NCBI GenBank assembly: GCA_024291935.2
Contig: CM044307.1
Coordinates: 101,313,461 to 101,377,460 of the forward strand
Origin: Okapia johnstoni
Taxonomy: Eukaryota; Chordata; Mammalia; Artiodactyla; Giraffidae
DNA: 64,000 nt
Direction: 5' to 3'
Position 1 is the stretch's first letter. Each line of letters starts with the position of its first letter. Under the pieces are notes generated by a model. That model had not been told where the DNA came from. It was given only the letters and a program-made list of their open reading frames with translations, and made no database searches. The position numbers and the translations under genes are program-made. Positions 23,502 through 35,800 of this stretch are shown here, in pieces.

Positions 23502-24591
23502 GACCTAGTGGAGTTGTTGTTGTCAATTGGTGTTGTTCAGTTGCTTAGTTGTGTCCGACTCTTTGCAACCCCATGGACTGCAGCATGCCAGGCTCCCCTG
23601 TCCATCACCAATTCCCAGAGCTTGATCAAACTCACGTCCATTGAGTTGGTGATGCCATCCAACCACCTCATCCTGTTTTCCTTTTCTTCTCCTGCATTCA
23701 ATCTTTCCCAGCATCAGGGTCTTTTCTAATGAGTCAGCTCTTCACATCAGGTGGCCAAAGTATTGGAGCTTCAGCATCAGTCCTTCCAATGAATATTCAG
23801 GACTGATTTCCTTTAGAATTGACTGGTTGGATCTCCTTGCAGTTCAAGGGACTCTCAAGAGTCTTCTCCAACACTACAGTTCAAAAGCATCAATTCTTTG
23901 GTGCTCAGCTTTCTTTATAGTCCAACTCTCACATCCATACATGACTCCTGAAAAAACCATAGCCTTGACTAGAGGGACCTTTGTCAGGAAAGCAACGTCT
24001 ACGCTTTTTAATACACTGCCTAAGTTTTCATAGCTTTTCTTCCAAGGAGCAAGTGTCTTTTAATTTCATGATTGCAGTCACCATCTGCAGTGATTTTGGA
24101 GCCCAAGAAAATAAACTCTGTCACTCTTTCCCTTGTTTCCCTATCTATTTGCCATTAAGTGATGGGACTGGATGCCATGATCTTAGTTTTTTGAGTGTTC
24201 CGTTTTAAGCCAGCTTTTTCACTCTCCTCCTTCACCTTTATCAAGAGGCTCTTTCATTCCTCTTTGCTTTCTGTCATAAGGGTGGTGTTATCTGCATATC
24301 TGAGGTAATTGATATTTCTCTAGGCAATATTGATTCCAGCTTGTGCTTCATCCAACCCAGCATTTTGCATGATGTGCTCTGCATATAAATTAAATAAGCA
24401 GGGTGACAATATATAGCCTTTATGTACTCATTTCCCAATTTTGAATCAGTCTGTTGTTCCATGTATGGTTTTGTTGCTTCTTTACCTGCATACAGGTTTC
24501 TCAGGAGGCAGGTGAGGAGGTCTAGTATTCCCATCTGTTTAGGAATCTTCCACAGTTTGTGGTGATCCACATAGTCAAAGACCTAGTGGAG
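23502..24591 (-). mobile_element. BovB LINE, 5'-truncated, with 12-bp target duplication
   Basis: Body 23514-24579. The perfect duplication gacctagtggag is at 23502-23513 and 24580-24591. It covers the reverse-transcriptase C-terminal half in antisense with many frame breaks. Its 5' truncation lies within about 15 bp of that of the 3869-4958 copy. Confidence 0.9.
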
Positions 24592-25245
24592 AGACTGATG
24601 TAACTACAAAAGGTGATAGTGTTTTTGATGGCTGCTTATTTAAAACGGAATTGTTTGCCTAGCAAACTTGTGACAAAAAACCTTATTGAAATATATACAC
24701 TTTATTTAATTCACTTGATGGGTTTTTATGTGTTTTTTAGCAATTTCCTGATTTTTCTATCCCCTCCCAAGATTTATAAGTTTAAACTTAAACTGTTTAA
24801 GCTGCACAGCAAAATGATTTGATATATGTATCTATTGTGAGGTGATTACAAGTTTAGTTAATGTCCTTGATGGTTTTTTAATTTGATCATATTTATTAAT
24901 GACTAAAAGCTAACTCATTGGCAGTAAAATCATTTTGTGATATATTGTCTTGACACTTTCCACTTTTAAAGACTAAATATATGTAGGGCCCCCAGGAATT
25001 AAAACAATCTAAGTATAGTTCACATTTATAACTGCCTGAATTAAGACATAGTCTGTGTCATCATGAAGTTCCTAATCTGGCTAAGAACATGAATACACGA
25101 AGAGTAAATGTTTATGTTAAAGTGTAAACAAAGTTCTATGGAAAACACAGATGCAAATGTTTATGGCCTGTTATTTCATTGAGGGTATAAATTAGGATGC
25201 CAAGGAGGAGTGGAAAGAGGTGAAGTTGTTCAGTGAATTTGGCCA
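24592..25245. other. Intergenic DNA, nothing recognised
   Basis: AT-rich unassigned sequence. Confidence 0.4.
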
Positions 25246-25247
25246 GA

Positions 25248-25452
25248 GGTACTCCTGGTGGCTCAGCAGTAAAGAATTCACCTGCAACACAGGAGACGCA
25301 GGTTTGATCCTTGCTTTGGGAAGATCCCCTGGAGGAGGAAATGGCAACCTGCTGCAGTATTCTTGCCGGGAAAATTCCATGGACAGAGGACCCTGGTGGG
25401 CTACAGTCCATAGGGTCACAAAGAGTTGGACACAACTGAGTGACGGAGCATG
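25248..25452 (+). mobile_element. Bov-tA SINE
   Basis: ctcctggtggctcagcagta head, Bov-A body, and gagttggacacaactgagtg tail. Confidence 0.85.
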
Positions 25453-25719
25453 CACATTGTAAGAAGCCAAGAGTCAGAAGAGACTTAAGTAGGCACCTAA
25501 AAGAAGCTTTTACGTATGCTCGTGTGTTTATTTCAGAAAGATCACAGTAGGTAACAGTGTGGAGGAAAAACTGGGCTTATCAGATAAACAGCAGTCCAAG
25601 TGTGAGTTTACCTGCCGTAATCCCAGTGAACCTCATTAACTAACTGTCACTCTATTAAGTATTTATACTTTACTAAATACTTTACAAGCTTACTGTTGGC
25701 CACAATCAACTTTTTTAGG

Positions 25720-25915
25720 GAGATGTTGTTCAGTCACTCAGTCATGTCCGACTCTGCAACCCCAAGTTCTTCACTATCTCCAGGGTCCCCTGTCCTTCAC
25801 TATCTCTCAGAGTTTGCTGAGATTCATAGTGGTTGATGCTATGTTACCGTCTCATCCTCTGCCACCCTCTTCTTTTGCCTTCAATTTTTCCCAGCATCAA
25901 GTTCTTTTCAGAGAG
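25720..25915 (-). mobile_element. BovB-derived fragment (antisense, diverged)
   Basis: ttgttcagtcactcagtcat and ttttcccagcatcaagttct match antisense BovB 3' sequence with internal gaps. Confidence 0.7.
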
Positions 25916-26559
25916 ATTACCAGCTAGTAAATGGAGCCATAGGATCTGAACCTCAGTTCAGATATCTTAAACATGGCATATATTTTCCAGAGAGAAAGAT
26001 AATTTAGTTTTCAATTAAGCCTATGATTGTGGGACTAGAGAGGAAATTATCATCCTAAAAATGTTTTAGAAGAAGAACCAAAGGGATTTTTGAGTTCTTG
26101 GGTAGTAAGGGAAAGAGTCTGAGCATGTAGAGCTGGTGATTTTTTTTTTTTTTTTTTTTTTTTTGGTTGGCTTCCCTCTGCATAGGAAAGGCTGGGAGAA
26201 GGAAGATCATGAGTTCAGTTTTGGAAAGATGTTTCTGAGTTGCTTATGGTGGACAGCCAGGTGTAAATGGTCAATGCAGACCAGTATATTGTGCTCTGAA
26301 GTGCTGGAAAGAAATGAGATCCAAGATGGAATGACTGGGAGTCTGAATATGGCTGAAAATTACAAAAGGGAATGAAATAACTCCAACACTCGGAAGGTGA
26401 GACAGGATGGGAATTGGGAGTGCTGGCACATGCACTTAGACCAACATCTTTTAGAGAAACAGAATACAAAGACACTGTAGGGTCTAAATTAATTGCATAA
26501 ATGCAGGGATGGGGCAAATATTAACAATAAGGCACAAAAAGGCCACAAATCAACTGCCA
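25916..26559. other. Intergenic DNA with a 25-T homopolymer
   Basis: Unassigned apart from the T-run at about 26140-26164. No gene is seen. Confidence 0.4.
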
Positions 26560-26868
26560 TTTCTGAGGTGCCAAGAGTAAAACCAGGATACTGTGTGTAA
26601 TCCTTGCACACACAGCCACTGAGGGTGTGCGCAGACCACCAAAGCCACCCCTCCATTGGCCCTACTGACCTGACCTCACCTCCTTTTATGAAACCGACTC
26701 TTCCCACTCCCCCTCCAGGAATGGGCCAGGGCACCTGTTTCTTGCTCTCACTTCTTCCAGGTGCAGCAGGAGTCCCAGTAAAGCCCTGTCTGAATTCTTC
26801 ATCTGGCCTCTTACCAATTTCTACTGATTATGAGACAGGCTGGGACCTGAAATCTGGGACCTGAGACC
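26560..26868 (+). mobile_element. LTR-like relic, copy 1
   Basis: Related to the copy at 26895-27302. Both have gcagaccacc(a/t)aagccac, a pyrimidine-rich middle, an (a/t)aaagcc(c/t)tgtctg(a/g)at poly(A)-region motif and tttct(a/g)ttgatta near the end. This resembles a retroviral LTR 3' half. No viral genes are recognisable nearby. The family is uncertain. Confidence 0.5.
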
Positions 26869-26894
26869 TTTTGTTGCAGTGTTTGCACATGGAC

Positions 26895-27302
26895 AAATGT
26901 TTCCTTGTGCAACAAAATACTAAAAACTCATAAGGAACTAAAAATAACTGCGTGCATGTGTAGTTGGGAAAAACCATTAACAACAAGGTGTACACACACA
27001 CAAAACTCCACTTTTGAGGAGTCAGGAGCAAGAGCAGGGCATCAACAGGGTACTACATATGCACCCAGAAAAGGGAGGAGCAGACCACCTAAGCCACCCA
27101 TGTCCTGACCTCTAGACCCTCACCCCATGTAGGGAACCAGCTCGCCTGACTTAGGGAGGGAGCAAGCAAGGACGCCTGTCACTTGTTTTCGCTCCCTCCT
27201 GTTGCAACACAGGTGCCAATAAAGCCTTGTCTGGATTTCTTATCTAGCTTTTTATCCGTTTCTATTGATTACGAAGTCCAAGAACCCTGGCTGGTAACAA
27301 TT
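26895..27302 (+). mobile_element. LTR-like relic, copy 2
   Basis: The homologous second copy carries a perfect AATAAA (gccaataaagccttgtctgg) and ends near ctggctggtaaca, consistent with an LTR ending in CA. Only about 30-100 bp separates it from copy 1, so no provirus interior is present. Confidence 0.5.
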
Positions 27303-27337
27303 ATAGAGTTTAAGGACCCTAGTGGTAACTAAGGCAT

Positions 27338-27546
27338 CTTGTGTTTTAGTCACTTTCGAGTTGGACTCTTCGCAACCCTATGGACCTTAGGCCGCCAGGC
27401 TTCTCCGTCCCTGGGATTCTCCAGGCAAGAATGCTGGAGTGGGTAACCATTCCCTTCTCTAGGGGATCTTCCCCACCAGGGATGGAACCCGGGTCTCCCA
27501 CATTGTAGGCAGATTCTTTACTGTCTGAGCCACCAGGGAAGCCCAA
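27338..27546 (-). mobile_element. Bov-tA SINE (antisense)
   Basis: gttggactcttcgcaaccct through the antisense tRNA-like head (tgtctgagccaccagggaag). Confidence 0.85.
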
Positions 27547-27984
27547 AGACATCATGGGTCAAGACAATTTTTAAGTTGCAAACGTCAAGGGTGACTTGGC
27601 TAAGATGATAGAGGAACCAGGAGAGAGTGATGTCAGGAAAGCGAACTGAGAAGACCTCAGGATGGAGCAAGGGCTCCAGCAAGACTGTCAAACGCTACAA
27701 AAACCAAACAAGCAAACAGCCCACACAACTGTGAACAATGAAGGAAGGTGGCTTCGTACAAAGCCCAAGGATGAACTTAAAACTGGGATTTTTTTCACAG
27801 TCAAGGCCAGTCGACTTGTTTTTCCTAAGTGGCCAATTCGTGTTCTCCCTCACCGCCCTACCCTTTACTCCCTTCTTCTGTGTAGGGTAAGTCTCCTTCA
27901 CAAATCGCTGATTTGGAGGACTCATTTCCCACTCCTTTTCCCCTCCCCCCTACTTGCCATTTCCTTGGAGACCATCCCTTAATT
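27547..27984. other. Upstream flank of the CpG island
   Basis: Non-repeat sequence of moderate GC content, pyrimidine-rich at 27890-27960. It may include proximal promoter sequence. Confidence 0.35.
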
Positions 27985-28420
27985 AACCCAGGGAGAGAGA
28001 GGGCGTTGCCCGAGGGAACAGAATCCACCGGAGCAGCTGCTGAAAGAGCCGGAGAGGAGCGAGGGCTGGGTGAGCTGGGCCGGGATTGAAGCACGGAGCG
28101 GTCGCGAGGTGGGGGCGATGGGCGGCTCCCCACCTCCGGGACCGGTCGCTGGGGCGCAGCACGTGTCTCGCGAAACTTGCAAAGCGCGGGCTACGCGGCG
28201 GGGGCTCAAGGTCTGGGTAGTGTCAGGGCTGGGGGGACACCTTGGCACCCACAGGTTCCTCCTCTGAGCACCCATCGCGCTTTGGCTTTCAGGTCTCTGA
28301 TCTTTCTTCCTTTCTCTACCAGCCTAACCATTCTTAAAATCCCCGTCGTTTCCTTTAAACTCTGTTCTTTCCTCCTTTGTCAAAAGTTCCGGACTATTGC
28401 TAAAACGGCGCGCCTCGGGG
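27985..28420 (+). promoter_or_regulatory. PTPRQ: CpG island, probable promoter and 5' UTR exon of the PTPRQ-like gene
   Basis: This is the only dense run of CpGs in the window outside SINEs. It includes an E-box CACGTG at 28160-28165, a TCTCGCGA half-motif at 28166-28173 and GGCGCGCC at 28407-28414. A good splice donor (GGGCTGG then GTGAGC at 28070) could end a non-coding first exon that splices to the acceptor directly before the start codon at 29851. No TATA box is evident. The orientation and the exon are inferred from position only. Confidence 0.55.
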
Positions 28421-28497
28421 CTGTTGCTAATTTTTTCTTCACTTTGGGAGCAACCGCTGAAACAAGAGCTGAATTTGAGTCGGGGTTGGGGCTTCTG

Positions 28498-28620
28498 TCC
28501 TGGAGAAGGAAGCGGCAACCCATTCCAGTATTCATGCTTGGAGAATTCTGTGGACAGAGGAGCCTGGTGGGCTAAAGTCCATGGGGTCGCAAAGAGTCGG
28601 ACACGACTGAGCAATTAGCA
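28498..28620 (+). mobile_element. Bov-A SINE fragment
   Basis: ggagaaggaagcggcaaccc to gtcggacacgactgagcaat. A single Bov-A unit, directly followed by a complete SINE. Confidence 0.8.
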
Positions 28621-28621
28621 C

Positions 28622-28830
28622 TGGGGCTTCTGTGATGGCTCAGACGGTAAAGAATCTGCCTGCAGTGCAGGAGACCCAGGTTGGATCCCCGGGTCAGCTA
28701 GATCCCCTGGAGAAGGGACTGGCAACCCACTCCAGTATTCTTGCCTGGAGAATCCCATGGACAGAGGAGCCTGGTGGGCTGCAGTCCACGGGGTCGCAAA
28801 AGAGTCCGACGTGACGACTAACATACTTTT
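28622..28830 (+). mobile_element. Bov-tA SINE
   Basis: gatggctcagacggtaaaga head and Bov-A body to agagtccgacgtgacgacta. It lies within the inferred first intron. Confidence 0.85.
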
Positions 28831-29850
28831 TGGACTTGAACAGGAAGCTGGGAGCGATGTTTGCACTTTGGTGTTTTTATATAGCACACAAACCTTCGAA
28901 ATGCTACTTGACTGCTTAGATTTGGGGGAGAGGGAAGTTAATACCACAGCCCCGCCAAGGGAACACTTATAACAGGTTGCTGAGAAAAGTGAAGAGGGTT
29001 AAAGCTTTGCAGTTTTGTGGACGAGCCTGTGAATTGAATGATTAGGTATTTTTTAACCAGGCTGCATTTTATCTGAGGTGAACACCTGCTTAAGATTTAA
29101 GAACACCTATAGAGGATTTTGTAGGAAGAAACCTGCTTTAAAAGAACGGGCTTTAGAGAGCTTTAAGATTGATCCTGGGGACCTATTTGCTATTAATGGT
29201 ATTTCTCAATTTGAGACACGTGTGTTTCTTGAAATAAAGTTGTTTTTGTTTTTTTTTTCTTCTTTATATCGCAAGTTGAATGTGAGAGTTAAGTCCCCAG
29301 CGATTAAGGTTCCTGGAAAAAGTTACACAAGCTTTTTGGATCAATGCATTTTTAAAACAAAAGAAGTCGAATACTGAATGTTTTTCCCATTAAGTTTCAA
29401 TTTCATCCACAGTATTTGAAATATTTTTCAAAAGGATGGTATAATTTTAAAATGTGAGGAATTACTTCCAGCAAAGTAGCAGTGTGTAGGTGTTCTAGAT
29501 TTTCATTAATTAAGCTTAAATACTTTCACACAATGCAATGTAATTTTGTATAATTGCCTGATAATTCGTTTGATTGCTAACACCTCCTTTGTATTTAATT
29601 ATGGCAGCTCCTAGAAGAAAATTGTTTGGCTCTTTGTCATCTGTTGAAAAGTATTGATGTATCCAGTTTTACTGGGTGGACAATAACAAGAAGTACTTAC
29701 TTATCAATGCTTTAAGGTTTGGTTGGATGAGCAGTCTAAAGCGTAAAGACCTGATTTTAAAGTGATACATGCACAAGCTAAGGAATGTTTAATAGTTTAG
29801 TTTTGAAGCTAAAAAATACATGTTTAATTGAGCTGAATGTACTTTTGCAG
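28831..29850 (+). other. PTPRQ: Inferred first intron / upstream region, no repeat recognised
   Basis: AT-rich non-repeat sequence ending in the acceptor tacttttgcag at 29850, exactly before the ATG. Confidence 0.4.
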
Positions 29851-29898
29851 ATGGAGAAATCAATTATTCTACTGCTCTGCATACAATATTTTGTTAAG
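29851..29898 (+). CDS. PTPRQ: PTPRQ-like coding exon 1: start codon and signal peptide
   Basis: Begins at ATG immediately after the acceptor (ttgcag) and ends in AAG before donor GTAAGA. It encodes [16 protein letters not shown], a short charged start followed by a hydrophobic core typical of a signal peptide. Phase 0 at the end. The codon context (ATGG) is acceptable; base -3 depends on the upstream exon used. Confidence 0.7.
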
Positions 29899-32800
29899 GT
29901 AAGATTTTTTAATGTACCCTTTTTGGAATAACTAATGGGCAAGAGGTTATTGCAATGAGTCTATCTATTTTGGAAAACAGTATAAGAGCTGCTGCTGCTG
30001 CTGCTAAGTCACTTCAGTCGTGTCTGATTCTGTGCGACCCCATAGACGGCAGCCCACCAGGCTCCCCTGTCCCTGGGATTCTCCAGGTGAGAACGCTGGA
30101 GTGGGTTGCCATTTCCTTCTCCAGTGCATGAAAGGAAAAGTGAAAGTGAAGTTGCTCAGTCGTGTCCGACCCTTAGCGACCCCATGGACTGCAGCCTACC
30201 AGGCTCCTCCGTCCATGGGATTTTCCAGGCAAGAGTACTGGAGTGGGTTACCATTTCCTTCTCCAGAGTATAAGAGAAATGACACTAAATATTTAGTACC
30301 TAAGAAAAAATGTCTTTGCTGGGTTGCTCTGCAAATGTACGCATATTGGTGGCAGCTGTTTTTCATTGCTTGCAAATTGTTTGGGGGGGATAATCACTGC
30401 AGAAGGTGAGATCAGAATTTGGTAAAAGACAAGGTAATAGTGAAACATTTTAAAGTTGTTTTTGGTAGGAAGTTTGATGAATATATCATTCTCTTGAGAG
30501 TTGAATTCTTATTTGTCATCTAGGGAACATAAAGGTCTCTGATAATGTGGTCTGGCTGTTTTGCCTCAATTGTTAATATTTTCTTTACCTACAAATGAAC
30601 CAAGGTTTTAAAATTAGAGACAAGAATTTTGCACTCAAACTTAGGTTCATTCTAAGTGTTGTCAAGAATCTGTTGTCATCAAGGCGCACGGTTTGACATG
30701 CTAAGACGGTGTGCTGGGCCTTTGTTTCCTTACCCGGCTGACCCCAGAATCACCGTGTTTCCTACTGTGCTGTGTGTGTTAGTTGCTCAGTCGTGTCCAA
30801 CTCTTTGCAACCCCACGGACTGCAGCCCACTGGGCTCCTCTGTCCATGAAAATTTCCAGGCACGACCGCTGGAGTAGGTTGCCGTTTCTATGCTATGGGA
30901 TCTTCCTAACCCCAGGATTGAATACGCGTCTCCTGCATTAGCAGGCGGCTTCTCGGCTACCAAGCCACCTGGGAAGCCCATGGGGTTTCCTAACATGCAT
31001 CTAAAATTTGCCTGCTTCCATTTTACTTGCCTTTCTTTTACCTATTATTGTAGTTGATTTACAGTGTTGTGTTAGTTTCTTCTGTACAGCAAAGTGAATT
31101 GTTTCTACATATACCCACTCTTTTAAGGTTCTTTTCCTATATAGGTCTTTACAGAGTGTTGAATAGAGTTTCATGTGCTGTGTAGTAGGGACCTTATCGG
31201 TTACCTCTTTTGTATATAATAATGTATATATGTCAATCTCAACCTTCTAGTTTATCCCTCCTCAACCTTTCCCCCTTGTAACCATAAACTTGTTTTCTAC
31301 ATCTGTGACTCTTATTACCGTTTTGTAGATAGGTTCATTTGTATCATTCCCTTTTTGATTCCACATATAAGCGATACTCATACGATATTTGTCTTTCTCT
31401 GACTTCCTTAACTTAGTATGATAATCTCTAAGTCCATCCATGTTGCTGCAAACGGTATTATTTTGTTCTTTTTTTATGTTTACTTGCCTTTAAGTTTTTT
31501 CCCAAACTGTGCTTATAGTGTATCCAATGGATGTTATTTAATTCATGTGTAGAAATTAATGTTTCTAAAATATTTTTAAATTATAATTTGGTATAGTTTA
31601 GGTTTCATTTTTGTAAATTTGCTTATGAAACAATAACCGAGAATGCATTTTAATTTTTCTTCAGCATTATTTTTCTTTCTCATTTCAGATCTCAAAAAGT
31701 TTCCACTATATACCAAAGGATAAACAAACAACAGTTTGTATTGAATGGGATGAATTTCCTAAGGGAGGAAATCCTGAATTTTATTTTTTAAAATACCAAC
31801 TTGTTAATAATTTTGCTCAAAAAGTAAGGCATCTTTTATTTTATGGCTCTGATAAAAGTGAGCATAGTAAATTTGTTATAGCTAAATGCCACATCATAAA
31901 TAGGAATTTAATAGCTATTGCAATTTCTTACTTTAATTTTACTAATATATGTAATTCTAGCATTTTATGAAATATCATTAATAAATCAAAATAGTATTTG
32001 ACTATTTCATCATTAGAATGTTTATGAATTTTCCTTTATAGAATTTATATACTACACAGTATTTAAAAAGTAATATTTTATGTAAAAATAATTTATGTAT
32101 GTTTGCATTTCATATTGGAAAAACTGCTTATGAAGGTATACAGCAGTCAAACTTCTAATTATAATATATCTTACATAGTTAATAAACATTTCTTAGGCAA
32201 ATGAATCTCCTTATTTACAGAATGTTAAAAAGATTCTTGCAGAACCACAAAAGTTTCCAAAATCAATACTAACACTAGAAGAAAATGAAGATTATCACAT
32301 CATTATACAGTCTGTAAAATATGGACAAATTTTAAGTGAAAAGTCATTTCAAACTCGTAAGTAATGTGTATGTGTTGTTCAGCTATCTTATCTAATCTTG
32401 AAAGGGAGAATGTTTTATTACCAGGTAATTTGAATTTTAAGTGATGAACAGATATGTAATGGTAATCAAAAATCACATCATGATAGTATTTTGTTTGATT
32501 ATAATTTAGTTTTCAAAATTTAAAGGAAATTGAAGCTAAAGTAAGAATACAGGTTTCAGTTTTTGGCATTTAATGTGTGCCAATATAGTAGATAGGTATA
32601 GTGTAGATTTACATATAATCCAGATTATCCTTAAAAATACTATAATATGGATTGTAATCTGTTGTAATTCATTCATTCTAAATAGAGTACCAGAAACTCC
32701 CATATAATCCAGGAAAGATTTTATAGTTAGATCAAGTTTTCCATCATGGTGCTACTGCTGCTAAGTCGCTTCAGTCGTGTCTGACTCTGTGCGACCCCAT

Positions 32801-35800
32801 AGACGGAAGCCCACCAGGCTCCCCCATCCCTGGGATTCATGGTGAATCTTTGGTAATTCAATATCCTTTGTGTTTCATTCTGTTTTATTTGAAACTGTGC
32901 TAATTATTCGCCCTGATCTTTTAGGTGGAGTATCAACTGGAAATATTAAAACAGTAGCAACAAGTACAAGTGTTTCTTTTAACTGGAGTGTGCTATCTTC
33001 CAATGACATTTTGGTGTCAATATCGCTTAATAATTCTTCAAAAATTATGCAGAATGTCATGTTTTATGAGTGGGATGATTTGAAACCTGCTACCTTATAT
33101 GTTTTTACACTTGAATTTAAACAGTTGCATTTGGATTTTATAAATATACTTCAGAGATTGGATATTCAAATTGAAACAGGTATGTAAATATTTATTAATT
33201 TATATATTTATTATGTATCTTGTGGATAAATTGGTAGCCTTTAAAAAGTGATTCAGCCAAGTATTAACCAGTGTAAACTACTTGTAAATGAATTAGCATA
33301 GCCCTCTTTTTCTAACTATATTATTCTGATATTTGACTGGTTTATTGAACAAGCTGGATTTAGCTGGTAAAGATAATTTTTCTTCCACCACTTCTTTTAA
33401 ACTGAACCAAGTGGATGCTCTTTCCTTTAACTCTGACTATGGTTCATATAGATTTTCCAGGAGATACTAGAGGACAGAGGAGCCTGGTGTGTTGTAGTCC
33501 ATGGGGTTGCAAAGAGTTGGACATGACTTAGTGACTGAACAACATATAGAGTCCGTGAATTTTTAGGTAACTTCAATATATCAATGAATGGTCTCATTTT
33601 CAGATATTATCATTAAAACTATAGTATAACATAGAAATATTTCATTAGCACACCCAGAATGCAGTAGACCCTCATAAATAATAAAAGGTGAAAAGTACAG
33701 CTCAGCAGACTTAGAGCGCTAACTACCAACTCCTCTGGTCTCAAGTTATTTTTCGGAGACATAGCATCAGATTGGATGCTAGGACATTTAGAGAGATTCT
33801 AGCCCAGAATGATTATTTTATGGTATGTCAACGGATTGTATCTTTAAGAAGACAATTCTTTTAAGAAACTGTGTCAAATAAATCTATCTTTCCTGAAGGA
33901 GAAAATATATATATAAATTTTTCATTCTATTTGAAGTTTCTCCGTTACTCATCCCTGATCAGACTTGACCTAAATTTGAAATACTGCAAGGGGGAGCTGA
34001 ATGTGTTCAATTTTTTGGTGTCTTCCTATTTCCTGTTCCTTCTCACATGTTAGGAAAAGATTTGAGAACAGAGTCCTAGATGGCTATTGGGGCAATGCAC
34101 TTTCTGTAATGGGCTAAGAGTCCCATTTCAATACCCTGTATAGGAAGAATAAATGAGTCACAATATCTTTTATAATAAGTTTTGTTAATAAAAAGACAAT
34201 AAGGTAGTTAAAGCATTTCCTCTCATACTTCTTCCCCAATAAAAGCAAGACAACAGTTCAAAATATCCTTTACAGAGTGAACTAAGTCAGAAAAAGAAAA
34301 AATATATATAACACACACATATGAAATCTAGAAAAATGGTTCTGATGACGAACCTATTTGTAGGGTAGGAATAAAGATGCAGACATAGAGAATGGATTTG
34401 TGGACATGGAGGAGGGAGAGAATGGGATGAATTGAGAGAGTAGCACTAACATATATACACAACCATGTGTAAAAAGATAGCTAGTGGGAAGCTGCTGTAT
34501 AGCACAGGGAGCTCAGCTCAGTGCTCTGCCATGACCTAGAGGGGTAAAATGAGGGGGATGGGAGGGAGGGTTGAGAGGGAGGGGATATATGTGTGTATGT
34601 GTATATATATGTGTGTGTGTGTGTATGTGTGTGTATCTGATTCAGATTGTTGTACAGCTGAAACTAATACAGCATTGCAAAACAATTATACTCCAATTTA
34701 AAAAAAAATCCTTCTTACATCTTTCTAATATGTTGGGTTGGTCACTGATGCTTCATCAGCATGAGCTGAAGAACAGTTTTTACTCTGAACAGGCTGATAT
34801 TTCCCTGTCTTTCTGTGGTGTGTAATCTTGGAGAAAGGACTAAATGGCCAGCCATTCCAGTTTTTTTTCTGGAAAGTGAACCCATTTGAAATCAAGTAAT
34901 GAAGAGCAGAATTCATAGCAAGCATGATGTCTTATGTATGTGTGCATGTATGCTGAGTCATATCTGACTCTTTGCGACCCCATTGACCATAACCTGCCAG
35001 GCTCCTCTGTTCCATGGAATTTCCTAGGCAAGAATACTGGAGTGGGTTGCCATTTCCTACTCCAGGAGAGCCCTCTAAATTAAAAAGAAGCCTGAAATAT
35101 ACTTTAAAAGTTCTCTAGCAGTATAAGAGTAAGGGAAAGGAAGGGTAACCTAAAGTAATTTAGAAAGAAAAATATTTGTGGCTTTGTGTTAAGTTGTAAT
35201 TGGGCAATAATTCTGTATAATTAATTCTTAAAGATACTTAAAACTATTTTAGTTGGTAGTAATTCACTTACTACTAGAATAAAGCAGCTTTAGCACTTTT
35301 ATTGGTTGGGGAGAAATAAAGGGAAAGTGCACAGTTAATACTATGAGGTTTTTAGAGTTAACCTTTGTAGAAGTTAAGAAATATAATTATGAAATGTTAT
35401 ATTGCTGAATCCATCTTTAACAAAAGCATTTTTCTTTTGGTAGGTTCATGTTCACAAGGATGGGTAGCATTAAAAAATAGCTGTTATAGAATTAGCAAAG
35501 AGAGTAAGCCATGGAATATAGCCCAGCAATACTGCAAACTATCCTTAAGTTCTGCACACCTGGTGGATATAAAAAATGAGGAGGAAAAAAAATTTGTATT
35601 TTCACATCTCAGGTCAAAGAATCAAATAATAATATGGACTGGTCTTAACGACTTTAAGGTCAGTAGATATAAAGAATATGTATTGTGATAAAACTGTTTT
35701 TACCTGTGTTCATTCATTAATCTATTCCTTCTTACCTTAATTCAGTAAATATTTAATAAGTACTTCTTATAAGCGGGGGATTCCCTGGTGGCTCAGACAG

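Noticed and set aside
28177..28575. 132-codon open frame across the CpG island
   Set aside because: It runs into a SINE, has no recognisable domain, and GC-rich islands often give chance open frames.
32870..33187. ATG at 32870 as the start of a protein
   Set aside because: The segment before 32925 is intron, and FN3-2 begins after the acceptor ttttag.
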